Shown here piece after piece: positions 36,188-45,509 of a stretch of 64,000 bases of DNA (position 1 is its first letter; each line of letters begins with the position of its first letter). This DNA comes from CALOFP01 sp942492635 (GTDB lineage: Bacteria; UBP6; UBA1177; CALOFP01). Where the stretch lies: assembly GCA_942492635.1 (NCBI GenBank), contig CALOFP010000003.1:682001-746000 (forward strand). The letters are read 5' to 3'. The position numbers and the translations under genes were made by a program. The notes beneath the pieces were generated by a model. That model did not search any database. It had not been told where the DNA came from and worked only from the letters and a program-made list of their open reading frames with translations.

Positions 36188-36889
36188 CTAATCCAGCATT
36201 ACAGCTTTTTCAATTATAACAGCTTCTTCAGGAACATCTTCCATAGAGCCGTTGACTATTGTTTTCACATTTTCCATTTTATCGACCGTTTCTCTGCCGG
36301 TTTCAACAAGACCGAAAGCGGCGTAATCTCCATCCAGATTCCCAGCATTATCGAAAGCTATGAAAAACTGACTGGTGGCACTGTCCGGTTCATCTGTTCT
36401 CGCCATTGAGAGCGCATAGCGAATGTGCGTTACGTCTTCACTGATCTCCAGCTTAATCGGATCATTCGTATTTTTTCTTTCCATAGCCGGATAGGGAAAA
36501 TCCTCATCAATCCCAGGCAAATATCCGCCGCCCTGGGCTACGAAACCCTTGATTATTCGATGAAAAACAGTTCCGTCGTAGAACCCCTCTTCAATATAGC
36601 GCACGAAATTTTCTACCGTAATCGGCATAGCTTCTCCGTAGAGGGCTATCGTAAATTCTCCCATGTTTGTAACGAACTTCGCACGGCGGGTTACCTTTGC
36701 CATGTGCTCGATTTCAGGTTCCTTTTCACCTTGAAAATCATGATCTCCTACTTCCACATCATCAACATCCGACTGAATTATATCGGAATCATTGCTACTT
36801 TTCGCCTCATCAACGGGATCGGATCCGTCATGGGAACATGCGATGGATAGAAAAAGGAGGGCTAAAATAAGCATAAATTTTTTCTTCAT
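36188..36889 (-). CDS. Cyclophilin-type peptidyl-prolyl isomerase lipoprotein
   Basis: The 233-residue protein has lipobox IAC (MKKKFMLILALLFLSIAC) and an acidic Ser/Asp/Glu linker to about residue 60. A cyclophilin domain follows: FTIALYGEAMPITVENFVRY, GTVFHRIIKGFVAQGGG (the FHR..xGF..QGG active-site region), ALSMARTDEPDSATSQFFIA and AAFGLVETG. It catalyses cis-trans isomerisation of prolyl bonds and probably assists folding in the periplasm or at the outer surface. ATG at 36889 has GAGGT upstream; the longer frame has none. Tethering by an acidic linker matches other lipoproteins in this window. Confidence 0.93.
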   Translation of the reverse strand: MKKKFMLILALLFLSIACSHDGSDPVDEAKSSNDSDIIQSDVDDVEVGDHDFQGEKEPEIEHMAKVTRRAKFVTNMGEFTIALYGEAMPITVENFVRYIEEGFYDGTVFHRIIKGFVAQGGGYLPGIDEDFPYPAMERKNTNDPIKLEISEDVTHIRYALSMARTDEPDSATSQFFIAFDNAGNLDGDYAAFGLVETGRETVDKMENVKTIVNGSMEDVPEEAVIIEKAVMLD

Positions 36890-36958
36890 TTGCAACCTCA
36901 ATTTTTTTATTAACACATTGAAGGTTAGCAGAATGAAATTAATTTTCCAGATTTTAGA

Positions 36959-37804
36959 CTATTTTTTGTGAAGATCAGAGTTTGTGACAACAATTTGGCG
37001 TTCGCTATCGAAAAAATATTTACCGCCGTATGGTTCGGAAGGAATTTCATTTATGTATCCCTTCTCAAGAAGTTCTTTCAAATCCCTGCCGGGCCATTCG
37101 CCCTGTTCGGAATGGTAGCGTTTGGAAATATCCGTAAGAGTAATCAGATCACCGAAAAGTTTCAACCTGGTCTCGAAATGCATTTTCATGTGCTTATCCT
37201 TGGCTGCCTGATACATTTCCGCCGTGTATGCGTAACCGAGCCTGTATCCACCGCCCCTGGTCGCAACCTTGGTTACAAGCCAGAAGAGGTTTTTCGGTGC
37301 CCCCTTCATCTTGGCCCCTTTGAGCATCAAGGGATAAGCCCTCTCCATATCCCTGAGATAGAAAAAGTAGTTGTACCCCTTCCTGAAAACAAATTCGTAG
37401 TCCTCAGGATAGAGTTTCTGTCCTATATCGAGAAGTCTCGCCGCAGAATCGATAGCTTCGGGTGTCCCCATGCTTGATATGACGGCCTCTCCGAAAAAGA
37501 TCACGAACTTCAGCTTGGGATTGAGCGCCATGATTACCTCTACCATCTGCTCCATGAAGGGGTAGGTCTTGTCTGTGACATAGTGACTTCCGAAGTAGTA
37601 TTGAGCCTTGGTAAAGAGAAAGTCGGCCGCAAAGGCGTCGTAACCCAGGAAAAAAACCTTGGCCCATTCCGGCTCCGGGTAGGTGTCGATTGTCTCAACC
37701 TCCGGTTTCGGATTGTCCATGATATTTCCGCGGCAAATGTGGTAGAAGGGAATCGATAAAAATATGCAGAGAAGTGCAACTATCGATGAAAGCTTCACCC
37801 TCAC
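36959..37804 (-). CDS. Unknown membrane-anchored/exported helical protein
   Basis: The 281-residue protein has one N-terminal hydrophobic segment (LSSIVALLCIFLSIPFYHIC). A helical, TPR-like body carries conserved-looking aromatic patches: FLGYDAFAADFLFTKAQYYF, YPEDYEFVFRKGYNYFFYL and FWLVTKVATRGGGYRLGYAY. The C-terminus has a GYINEIPSEPYGGKYFFDSE motif like those seen in pilin-like or TPR proteins of envelope loci. The start is GTG at 37804, sharing one base with the stop of the glycosyltransferase gene, which implies coupling. The family is not recognised. Confidence 0.7.
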   Translation of the reverse strand: MRVKLSSIVALLCIFLSIPFYHICRGNIMDNPKPEVETIDTYPEPEWAKVFFLGYDAFAADFLFTKAQYYFGSHYVTDKTYPFMEQMVEVIMALNPKLKFVIFFGEAVISSMGTPEAIDSAARLLDIGQKLYPEDYEFVFRKGYNYFFYLRDMERAYPLMLKGAKMKGAPKNLFWLVTKVATRGGGYRLGYAYTAEMYQAAKDKHMKMHFETRLKLFGDLITLTDISKRYHSEQGEWPGRDLKELLEKGYINEIPSEPYGGKYFFDSERQIVVTNSDLHKK

Positions 37805-38709
37805 TACCGCTCCCTCCTTATTTCGTCACGGACACTCACGACAAGTTCCGCAAGAAATCCCATAAAGAAGAATATGAGTCCCGAAAGAAAGAGTATCACA
37901 ACAAAGTAGAGCATGGGACGAACCTTGAAAATCACATTACCGAGAACAAAGGTTGAAAAAAGCATCCAGGCGACAATTAAAATAGATGTCAAAAGCTGCA
38001 ATGCTCCGATTGTCCCGAAAAAACGCATCGGCGCCTTCGTGAATGTGAGTATGAATTTGACCGCCAGGGAGTCAAAGAAGGCTATGGGTACCCTTTTTAG
38101 TCCGTAGTGACTCTTTCCCGACTTTCTCGGATACCATTTCACGGGAACTTCAACGGCCCGGTACCCTCTCGCATGAAGAATCTGCACTATAAAGCGATGC
38201 CAGTCGCTCCGGAGCTCCAGATCGGGAAGACACTCCCGCCTGAAAGCCTTGATCCAGTTCATGTCCCCCAGTGAAAGTCCGAAAAGGGTCCGGCTTATGG
38301 TGTTGTAGATGGAGGAGAGAAACATCTTGCCGTCTCCCCTGCCCTCTCTTTTTCCGCAAACTATGTGGACATCATCACGGAATCCTTCCAGAAGCGCAGG
38401 TATGTCCTCATCGGGACGGGATTCCAGATCGCTCGGAAGAAAGATGATTATCTCTCCGCTGCACTGCGCAAAACCGGTTTTCATCGCCTCAGTGAGACCT
38501 CTGTTGACCCTGTGGCGAAAAAGCTTCATCCACGGTCTTCCGGGCTGAAGCTCTGTCAGCACGTCGGATCCGCCGTCGGTAGATCCGTCGTCGACCAGGA
38601 CAAGCTCGATGTCGACGCCGGCTCTCTTTCCCCCGGCTTCGACACGCTCAACAAGTTCCTTCAGATTTCCCCTTTCATTTGCGAAGGGAACAAAAACCGA
38701 TACGAGCAC
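37804..38709 (-). CDS. GT2-family membrane glycosyltransferase (DPM/GtrB-like)
   Basis: The 301-residue protein has an N-terminal GT-A domain: VSVFVPFANERGNLKELVER, then ELVLVDDGSTDGG, FRHRVNRGLTEAMKTGF and the metal-binding region IIIFLPSDLESRPDE. A W-rich acceptor region (NWIKAFRRE and SDWHRFIVQI) follows. Two C-terminal membrane helices complete it (LLTSILIVAWMLFSTFVLGN and LYFVVILFLSGLIFFFMGFL). This matches polyprenyl-phosphate sugar transferases that load undecaprenyl or dolichyl phosphate. The sugar is unknown. The start is GTG, two bases after the yhbY stop. Confidence 0.9.
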   Translation of the reverse strand: MLVSVFVPFANERGNLKELVERVEAGGKRAGVDIELVLVDDGSTDGGSDVLTELQPGRPWMKLFRHRVNRGLTEAMKTGFAQCSGEIIIFLPSDLESRPDEDIPALLEGFRDDVHIVCGKREGRGDGKMFLSSIYNTISRTLFGLSLGDMNWIKAFRRECLPDLELRSDWHRFIVQILHARGYRAVEVPVKWYPRKSGKSHYGLKRVPIAFFDSLAVKFILTFTKAPMRFFGTIGALQLLTSILIVAWMLFSTFVLGNVIFKVRPMLYFVVILFLSGLIFFFMGFLAELVVSVRDEIRRER

Positions 38710-38711
38710 CC

Positions 38712-39023
38712 TTAATCTTCCTCCATGGAGAGATCTATCTTACGTTTCTCTTCCTTTTCGTTTTCCCGGTAGAAAATGGCGATGTTTCCGATCATTCCGA
38801 CGAGCTCGGCTTTCACCTCTTCGGCGATATCGGCAGCGATCTCCTTTCTATCCTCCTTGAATTCGATGAACTTCACCTTGATGAGTTCGTGTGTATCCAG
38901 CGCCTCGTTTACCGCACCGATAAGGGTTGCAGTCATTCCCTTGGCACCAACCTGAACGACAGGCTTCATACTGTGAGCAAGTCCCCTTAGGTACTTTCTC
39001 TCTTTTCCGCTGAGTTTTCTCAT
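38712..39023 (-). CDS. yhbY: YhbY-like CRM-domain RNA-binding protein
   Basis: The 103-residue CRS1-YhbY protein associates with pre-50S ribosomal particles. It shows the family pattern LSGKERKYLRGLAHSMKPVV, then QVGAKGMT, AVNEALDTHELIKVKF, AADIAEEVKAELVGMIGN and AIFYRENE, including the GxxG-type loop (GAKG). ATG 39023 was preferred over the GTG nine bases earlier because AAGGAG lies eight bases upstream. Its ATG shares one base with the stop of yhcC, so translation is coupled. Confidence 0.93.
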   Translation of the reverse strand: MRKLSGKERKYLRGLAHSMKPVVQVGAKGMTATLIGAVNEALDTHELIKVKFIEFKEDRKEIAADIAEEVKAELVGMIGNIAIFYRENEKEEKRKIDLSMEED

Positions 39024-39937
39024 TATTTCCACTCCTTTCCCTGAAAAAGACCGTTATCGGCCATATATTTTTCAAACATCAATAAATAATTCTGCATTGT
39101 TATATTCCACTTAGGCGCCAGAAGATAGGTCCCGGGTGAAGTCGTGACCAGCCTGAGCACCGTTATGTCGGAAGGCAGAGACGATATGCATTTTGCAACT
39201 GTCCGCATGTAGCCCTCACTGCTGAAAAGCTCAAACGGCTCCTGCCGATAACTTTTTGCCAGAGCCGTTCCGTTGTGCACCTGAAGGTGGTGGAACTTTA
39301 TGCCCTTCACGACCTCCGGCTCTATACTCTTGACGACCGTCTCGAGCATCATTTCCTCCGTCTCCCCGGGAACTCCGAGAATCACATGAGGCGCAACCTT
39401 TATCTTTCCGCAGCCCATCTTTCCTATGAGATCAACAGCCGAGAAGTAGGATTCCGAATCGTGTCCCCTGTTCAAGAGAGCAAGGGAAGAATCGTGAACA
39501 CTCTGTAGTCCCAGTTCTATCCAAACTTCATCAAGATCCCTTGCCGCATCGAGAATAACCTCTATCCGCTCCCTGTCGATGTAGTCGGGTCGTGTGGAAA
39601 CGACAAGACCGACGATTCCGGGAAGTGCGCAAGCCTTCGAAAAGTGGCGTCTCAGATCTTCCGGATGGCCGCAGGTTGAAGTTCCGCTCTGAAAATATGC
39701 AAAAAACTTATCGGCGTTGTAGCGCCTCCCCATTCGTGAACGCACCTTAACGTACTCTTCCGAAAAAGATTCGTCGTCAACATTCAGAGATCCAAACGGA
39801 ATGAAGCTGTCGTGATTACAGAAAGTGCAGCCGCTCCATGGGCAGGGTTTTCCCATGTGAAAAGAAATCCTGCAAACCCTTCCGCCGAACCGCTGCTGAA
39901 GGTATGTGTTAAAAGTGTATACGTAATCCTGAATCAA
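39023..39937 (-). CDS. yhcC: TIGR01212-type radical SAM protein YhcC
   Basis: The 304-residue radical SAM enzyme has the Fe-S cluster motif CPWSGCTFCN (Cys spacing as in YhcC) and the family stretches FAYFQSGTSTCGHPEDLRR, VGLVVSTRPDYID, EVWIELGLQSVHD and KVAPHVILGVPGETEEMM. HHLQVHNGTALAK is typical of the family's C-terminal part. The TTG start has AGGAG five bases upstream. YhcC-like enzymes are proposed to act on RNA or proteins, but the reaction is not settled. It is first in an operon with yhbY, a glycosyltransferase and an unknown. Confidence 0.93.
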   Translation of the reverse strand: MIQDYVYTFNTYLQQRFGGRVCRISFHMGKPCPWSGCTFCNHDSFIPFGSLNVDDESFSEEYVKVRSRMGRRYNADKFFAYFQSGTSTCGHPEDLRRHFSKACALPGIVGLVVSTRPDYIDRERIEVILDAARDLDEVWIELGLQSVHDSSLALLNRGHDSESYFSAVDLIGKMGCGKIKVAPHVILGVPGETEEMMLETVVKSIEPEVVKGIKFHHLQVHNGTALAKSYRQEPFELFSSEGYMRTVAKCISSLPSDITVLRLVTTSPGTYLLAPKWNITMQNYLLMFEKYMADNGLFQGKEWK

Positions 39938-40065
39938 ATCATCTCCTGCAGAGAGTCTTAAACCGCAACATTATACAGATGGCAACTGCCTTTATCAATT
40001 TATTTGATTAATTGACACCCATAACTCCTTTTCTATAATAGTAAAACGTTTTTGGGAGGAGCCTT

Positions 40066-41095
40066 ATGACGAAGGACATTTTTATACTTTCGCCGGCGGA
40101 CCGGGTGAAAGAGAGCGGAGATCTCAGCGATCTTCTTGCAAAACGGTTTGAAAAAAGAGCCAGGATAAGATTCTTCGAGACACTTCGAAGAGGAGTCAGT
40201 TTCACAGAACCACCAGAAGGAATGCCGCTTCACCAGAAGTGCCTCATGAAGGGCTATATGAAAGATGGAAAACCGACACTGGCCAGGTTGATTCCGGGAA
40301 GTTACCTGGTACTGAGAAAGCTGGTTGCTGAGTTGAAAGAAAAGGACCCGGTTATTTTTCTTTACGACGATTTTTCCCCCCACTTCCAGGTACTGTCCCT
40401 GCTGTTGAAAGAGGCCGAAATCCCCTATCTCACCTTCTCCGGCCATTTCTACCGACCCGATGCCGTCATCATAGGGAAAGACACCGTCGACTTCGGTTCC
40501 GTTTACAGGGACAAAAATCTTAGAGAAACCCTTCTCAAAAAAAAAATGTCCGGATAAAAACATCGGAAAGACATTCAACCTACCGAAAATTGCAGACAAC
40601 CCGACAATCCACATTGAAACTCCTCCGGACAAGGTTACGGGAAAAAATCTTAGAAAGATCCGCAACAGACCCATGCTGTGCAGACAGCTGATTGCGATGT
40701 TGAATGCGAGGAGACCCCACCCGGAAGTTGTAATTCACAACAACAGGTCGGATGGAAATCCATGGGAAGAGGACACCCGTTTCCAGCAGTGGAGCGACAA
40801 GCTGGCAAGCAGATGTGTGGCGGACGGCAAAGAACCGGATAAAAACGCTATTGTTCTCACCTGGAGTACCGAAAGGTTTTTCCACCACATAAAAAGAGGA
40901 ATCCCAGCAATAGTTTTGACAAGATCACTGAGCGGTTCTCTCTTCAACCAGAGAGGATCCATCGAGGAAGTGATAGAGAGCTACAGATCGGCGCATCTGA
41001 AAGAGCTCTGTCTTTTCATCAACGAATTCATGACCTTCTCCGAGGAGAAGAATCACCTCTGGAAAAAGCTCCCGTTTATGATTTCCTGCAAATAG
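40066..41095 (+). CDS. Unknown protein split by a frameshift at an A10 tract
   Basis: Frame 1 (40066-40557) encodes 163 residues from an ATG preceded by GGGAGGAG and stops shortly after ten consecutive A (40537-40546). Frame 2 is open across the tract and continues without a stop to 41095 (about 180 residues). It has no start codon with a ribosome-binding site close to its beginning; the first ATG is at 40673. Joining the frames at the tract gives about 343 residues in one plausible protein. One A fewer, or two more, would restore it. The content is unfamiliar: MTKDIFILSPADRVKESGDL at the start, FLYDDFSPHFQVLSLLLKEA in the middle and IVLTWSTERFFHHIKRGIPA near the end. Mutation, sequencing error or transcriptional slippage are all possible. 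Confidence 0.7.
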
Positions 41096-41262
41096 GAATT
41101 TTCCACAATTAAAGACAGCACAACAGTTCACCTTTCCCAACATTTCGCTTTACTTGCTTGACTCTTTATTTGACTCATATCAAACATCTCCCACGTCTAA
41201 TTTCCTTTTGCGTTATAAAATTGAGGCTTCTTCGAACTTATTGAATAGCGGGAAATCGTAAT

Positions 41263-42975
41263 TTACCGTCTGTTCTTTCCCGGAGCCGGAGGTTTTCCTG
41301 TGAGAATTGTTTTCTGGAAATTTTTCATCTTCAACCTCTTCTCCACCGGTATGGTTCGTCCTGAAAACGGATCGATTCCCGTGTAGTACATAAGGGTTGA
41401 AAAGGTGGAAGGAGTCGGCGTAAATATTTGAACCTGCTCGGGTTTTGCCCTGAGCCTCCTTTCCATGAAAAACTTGAGACTTCGCATATCACTATCGGTA
41501 CACCCAGGATGTGCGGCAATTATGTAGTAGGTCAAGAACTGCCTCAGATTGTGGCGGCGATTGAGTTTATAGAAGAGCTCCCTGAAGGCGACCAGCGAGG
41601 TGCTGTCCGGTTTCCCCATCGCTTCGAGAACGTTGTGTTCCGAGTGTTCGGGCGCAATCTTCATCTGTCCGGAAAGATGGTGTTGTACGAGCTCTTCAAG
41701 ATAGGTTTCACCGAATTTATTATCCGCAGCAACCATGTCGTAGCGCACTCCCGATGCGACGAAAATCTTTTTTATTCCCTTTATGGATCGAAGTTTCCGA
41801 AGAAGCTCTATCTGTCTTTTGTGATCGATTTTCAAAGCTGCACAGGGTTCGGGAAAGAGACATCTTTTATCCTTGCAGGCTCCGGACTCCTCCTTCTTCC
41901 TGCATTCGACACCGTACATGTTGGCTGTGGGTCCGCCGACATCACGGATATGTCCCTTGAAACGTTTGTCTCGAACCATGCTTTTCGCCTCACGGATAAT
42001 CGAATCCTCCGATCTCCATCGAACTCGCCTGCCCTGATGAACGGCAATGGCGCAGAAGTTACATTCGCCGTAGCATCCGCGATGTGAAGTGATTGAAAAC
42101 CGGATCGTATCGAGCGCCCTGATTTCTCCCTGTCTTTTGTAGAAGGGGTGGGCGTCCTGCATATATTCCATGCCGTAAACGCTGTCCAGCTCCCCCGTCG
42201 AAAGATAGTATGCAGGAGGATTCTGGACCAGATAGCGATCCAGGCATTTCTGGTAGAGGCCGTCCGCATTTTTCGGATCGCAGTTCTCATAAAAGCTTTT
42301 GAACATTTCGGAAAAGGCTTTTTTATCAGATTTCGCCTCTTCAAAAGAGGGCAGTTCGAGGTAACCTTCGGGAACGTCACGTGAGATGATGCACGTCCCG
42401 CGGATTCCGGAAAGTTCTTTCCCGGCCTTGATCCTTTCGGCAATCTCAACAATCGTCTTCTCGCCCATTCCGTAGGCCAGAATATCCGCCTTTGAGTCGA
42501 AAAGAATGGGACGGCGAACCGTGTCGGACCAGAAATCGTAATGGGCAATACGCCTGAGACTCGCCTCGAGACCACCGATTACAATCGGCTTTTTTTCTTT
42601 GGAATACTGCCTGATCAAATTGGAGTAGCGGATTACGGCACGATCGGGACGGCGGTTGTTCTCTCCCCCCGGTGTAAAATCATCCGACCGTCTCTTTTTG
42701 CCGGAAGCCGTGTAATTGGCAACCATGGAGTCGACAGAACCGCCGGTAACACCCCAGAAAAGCTCCGGTTCTCCGAGCCTCAAGAGATCCTTGTCGCTTG
42801 AAATGTCCGGCTGGGCAACAATCCCGACCCTGTAACCGGCTTCCACAAGCACCTTTCCTATCACGGTAACACCGGAAAAACTGGTGTCTATGTAGGTATC
42901 TCCGCTCACAAGAACTACATCGAATTTTTCCCAGCCCAGCTGACGGGCCTCCTGAACAGTCGTCGGTATGAACAT
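41263..42975 (-). CDS. ygiQ: YgiQ-type radical SAM protein
   Basis: The 570-residue protein belongs to the YgiQ family. The N-terminal region has FDVVLVSGDTYIDTSFSGV and IGKVLVEAGYRVGIVAQPD (vitamin-B12-domain-like). PIVIGGLEASLRRIAHYDFW follows, then the radical SAM cluster in SITSHRGCYGECNFCAIAVH (CxxxCxxC), RDVGGPTANMYG, an extra Cys-rich part (CKDKRCLFPEPC) and GQMKIAPEHSEHNVLEAMGK. ATG 42975 was chosen because GGAGG lies five bases upstream. The biochemical role is not established. It is monocistronic on the evidence here. Confidence 0.95.
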   Translation of the reverse strand: MFIPTTVQEARQLGWEKFDVVLVSGDTYIDTSFSGVTVIGKVLVEAGYRVGIVAQPDISSDKDLLRLGEPELFWGVTGGSVDSMVANYTASGKKRRSDDFTPGGENNRRPDRAVIRYSNLIRQYSKEKKPIVIGGLEASLRRIAHYDFWSDTVRRPILFDSKADILAYGMGEKTIVEIAERIKAGKELSGIRGTCIISRDVPEGYLELPSFEEAKSDKKAFSEMFKSFYENCDPKNADGLYQKCLDRYLVQNPPAYYLSTGELDSVYGMEYMQDAHPFYKRQGEIRALDTIRFSITSHRGCYGECNFCAIAVHQGRRVRWRSEDSIIREAKSMVRDKRFKGHIRDVGGPTANMYGVECRKKEESGACKDKRCLFPEPCAALKIDHKRQIELLRKLRSIKGIKKIFVASGVRYDMVAADNKFGETYLEELVQHHLSGQMKIAPEHSEHNVLEAMGKPDSTSLVAFRELFYKLNRRHNLRQFLTYYIIAAHPGCTDSDMRSLKFFMERRLRAKPEQVQIFTPTPSTFSTLMYYTGIDPFSGRTIPVEKRLKMKNFQKTILTGKPPAPGKNRR

Positions 42976-43886
42976 ATATCCTCCAAAAATCTTCAAGGAT
43001 GATATTCGGAGGCGAAAAATATGCAAGAAAGAATGATTTCATACTTCAGGATGAATAAATCCCACACCACCTCTTTATTCGGAAGACTCTCAATTGATGA
43101 CATTGTTTTCCAGATTTTTCTTGTGCTATTTTCATAAATGTAAAAATCCCATTTCCGGTTTCAATAGAACCCCAAAACAATTATCATGACCTTTTCCGCA
43201 GCTGAAACGGTCAAATTATTTATGAGTGCGGTTCGAAAAGGTCTTCGTTTATGAAAAGTCATAGCGTCGAGGACAGTTTTGAGTTAATTTGAGATTAATA
43301 TTCGCGGATATTGATATATAATCTACACAAAAGACCTTATTGATGTTTGTTTCCTGAGAATTATTGCCGCTGAATTGATCGAAATATGTTTTCAAGATCT
43401 ACCCTGTCGCTAATTCGGTTTGAAAAAAATTATTTCAGATTTTTTAAACTTCTACAGATTTCACTTACCCCAAGGTTCCCAAATTGATTTCAAAGGACCT
43501 CCTTTAATTCTAATTGAATACATTTGCAATTCGTTTTCACCTATCTCAACTTTCAACAAACATAAAAACAGAGTCGAAATATCAAAATAAGATGATCCTG
43601 ATATGCAGCTCCAAACTGCAATCCCTCCATCATTTTCAAAAAAATATGAGTACCTTTTTTTGACACTCCTTCGCTGCCAATTTCAGCCTACCAAACAAAA
43701 CAATATTCTCCAATACAATCATTAACTTCCAATTTTTTCAAAGAAAATATTCCATTACAAAAAAGAGGCTTCAATTATTCCAAAAAACGTTAGCAAAAAT
43801 CTTGCCAAACACTGGTCTCCGGTTGAAAAAAATGAATTTTCCAGTATAATTCACACAGTTCTTTAGTAACAAAACAAGGATTCTTT
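42976..43886. other. Long AT-rich intergenic region with one dispersed repeat copy
   Basis: No gene was recognised in 911 bp. It contains the third copy of the dispersed repeat at 43342-43425. Open frames are short and A/T-driven. The promoter of the BCCT transporter must lie near its 3' end, but no clear boxes were seen. Confidence 0.5.
43342..43425. repeat. Dispersed intergenic repeat, copy 3
   Basis: Aligned by eye with 5513-5597. Over the first 52 bp there are about nine mismatches and no gap, including identical CTGAGAATT and ATTGA/CGAA blocks. Similarity then weakens over the right 30 bp. Both copies lie in intergenic DNA in the same orientation. Confidence 0.65.
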
Positions 43887-45509
43887 ATGCAAAATGTAGT
43901 ACGTAGCGACGAAAAAACATCACTATTCGGTCTCAAGGTGAACGGTCCGGTTTTCTGGACTTCTGCCCTTGTGACCATCCTCAGTGTAACCCTCTCACTG
44001 GTTTTCCGTAAAAACATGGAATCTATCTTCAAGGAGGCCCAGAATCTCATTGCCACCAACACCGGCTGGTTTCTGATCCTCTCCATTAACATTTTCCTGT
44101 TTTTCGTCATCTACCTGGCTTTCAGCAGATTCGGAAAGATCCGTATCGGAGGAACAAAGGCCAAGCCTGAATTTTCCCGTTCGGCCTGGTTTGCTATGCT
44201 TTTCAGCGCCGGAATGGGTATAGGTCTTCTCTTCTGGAGTATCGCCGAGCCGGTTTTCCATCTCAACGCTCCGCCGAATGCCGATCCTCAGACGATTGCC
44301 GCCGCAAGAGAGGCCATGAAAATCACTTTTCTCCACTGGGGTCTTCATCCCTGGGGAGTTTACGCCCTCGTGGGTCTGGCCCTTGCGTTTTTCACCTACA
44401 ACAGGGGACTTCCCCTCACGATAAGATCGGTTTTCCACCCTTTTCTCGGAGATAAGATACATGGAAAAATCGGAGATGCCATCGACATATTCGCCGTACT
44501 TGCAACTCTTTTCGGACTTGCCACCTCTCTCGGATTCGGTGTTCAGCAGATAGGAGCCGGTCTGCAGCACGTCATGGGGATACCAAACACGCTCCTGACG
44601 CAGATCATATTGATCGCCATAATAACATCGGTTGCAACAATATCTGTCGTGACGGGAATCGGCAAGGGCGTAAAGATATTGAGCGAAATGAACATGAGGC
44701 TTGCTCTTTTGCTTCTACTCGTAACCGTCTTTCTCGGACCGACCATTTTTATTCTCAAGGCTTTCGTACAGAACACGGGAATTTATCTTTCCGATCTTTT
44801 TTCCACGGCTCTCTGGACAGAAACCTACAGCAACGGCGGCTGGCAGAAAAACTGGACGACATTCTACTGGGGATGGTGGATTGCCTGGTCACCTTTTGTC
44901 GGAATGTTCATTGCCAGAATCTCAAAAGGAAGAACCGTCCGGGAGTTCGTTCTCGGAGTTCTCATTGTGCCGACAATACTCACTTTTCTCTGGATCACCG
45001 CATTCGGAAGCACGGCCATCAAATTTGTACTGGGTGGAAACAAGGCTCTCGTAAACGCCGTAAACAGTGATGTTTCAACTTCCCTCTTTACATTTTTCGA
45101 ATCATTTCCCTTTACCACAGTCCTTGCAGTTCTCGGTGTCATCCTGGTCGCAAGCTTTTTTGTAACCAGCTCCGACTCAGGATCTCTCGTCGTGGACAGC
45201 CTCACTTCCGGAGGAAAGATCGATGCACCCGTAGGACAGAGAATTTTCTGGGCTCTTGCCGAAGGAACCGTTGCAGCGGTACTTCTCGCCGGAGGAGGAT
45301 TAAAGGCTCTCCAGACAGCATCCATTACCACGGCACTCCCCTTCACCGTCATACTTCTTGTGATGTGCTACAGCCTTCATATCGGACTCAAGGAGGAGCT
45401 CTTGAGAAACGAAGAAGCGGTACTAAAGAAGCGGGCTGAAAAATACAGCAAACTGATGCTGAAACTTGCAGAGAAACAGAAAAAAGAGGTAGAGAATGAA
45501 AAAAAGTAA
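43887..45509 (+). CDS. BCCT-family betaine/choline/carnitine transporter
   Basis: The 540-residue, 12-helix sodium- or proton-coupled transporter takes up quaternary amines such as glycine betaine. The family signature is clear: SAGMGIGLLFWSIAEPVFHL near residue 110, HWGLHPWGVYALVGLALAFF near 152, and the TM8 motif FYWGWWIAWSPFVGMFIARI followed by SKGRTVREF. TSSDSGSLVVDSLTSGG lies near 430. The cytoplasmic C-terminal tail is short and highly charged. AAGGA precedes the ATG. The last 14 nt overlap a tandem universal-stress gene, which suggests a link with osmotic or other stress. Confidence 0.96.
   Translation: MQNVVRSDEKTSLFGLKVNGPVFWTSALVTILSVTLSLVFRKNMESIFKEAQNLIATNTGWFLILSINIFLFFVIYLAFSRFGKIRIGGTKAKPEFSRSAWFAMLFSAGMGIGLLFWSIAEPVFHLNAPPNADPQTIAAAREAMKITFLHWGLHPWGVYALVGLALAFFTYNRGLPLTIRSVFHPFLGDKIHGKIGDAIDIFAVLATLFGLATSLGFGVQQIGAGLQHVMGIPNTLLTQIILIAIITSVATISVVTGIGKGVKILSEMNMRLALLLLLVTVFLGPTIFILKAFVQNTGIYLSDLFSTALWTETYSNGGWQKNWTTFYWGWWIAWSPFVGMFIARISKGRTVREFVLGVLIVPTILTFLWITAFGSTAIKFVLGGNKALVNAVNSDVSTSLFTFFESFPFTTVLAVLGVILVASFFVTSSDSGSLVVDSLTSGGKIDAPVGQRIFWALAEGTVAAVLLAGGGLKALQTASITTALPFTVILLVMCYSLHIGLKEELLRNEEAVLKKRAEKYSKLMLKLAEKQKKEVENEKK

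Noticed and set aside
40673..41095. Separate 140-residue gene starting at ATG 40673
   Set aside because: No ribosome-binding site, and the same frame is open back to the A10 tract where the upstream gene ends. A single frameshifted gene explains it better.
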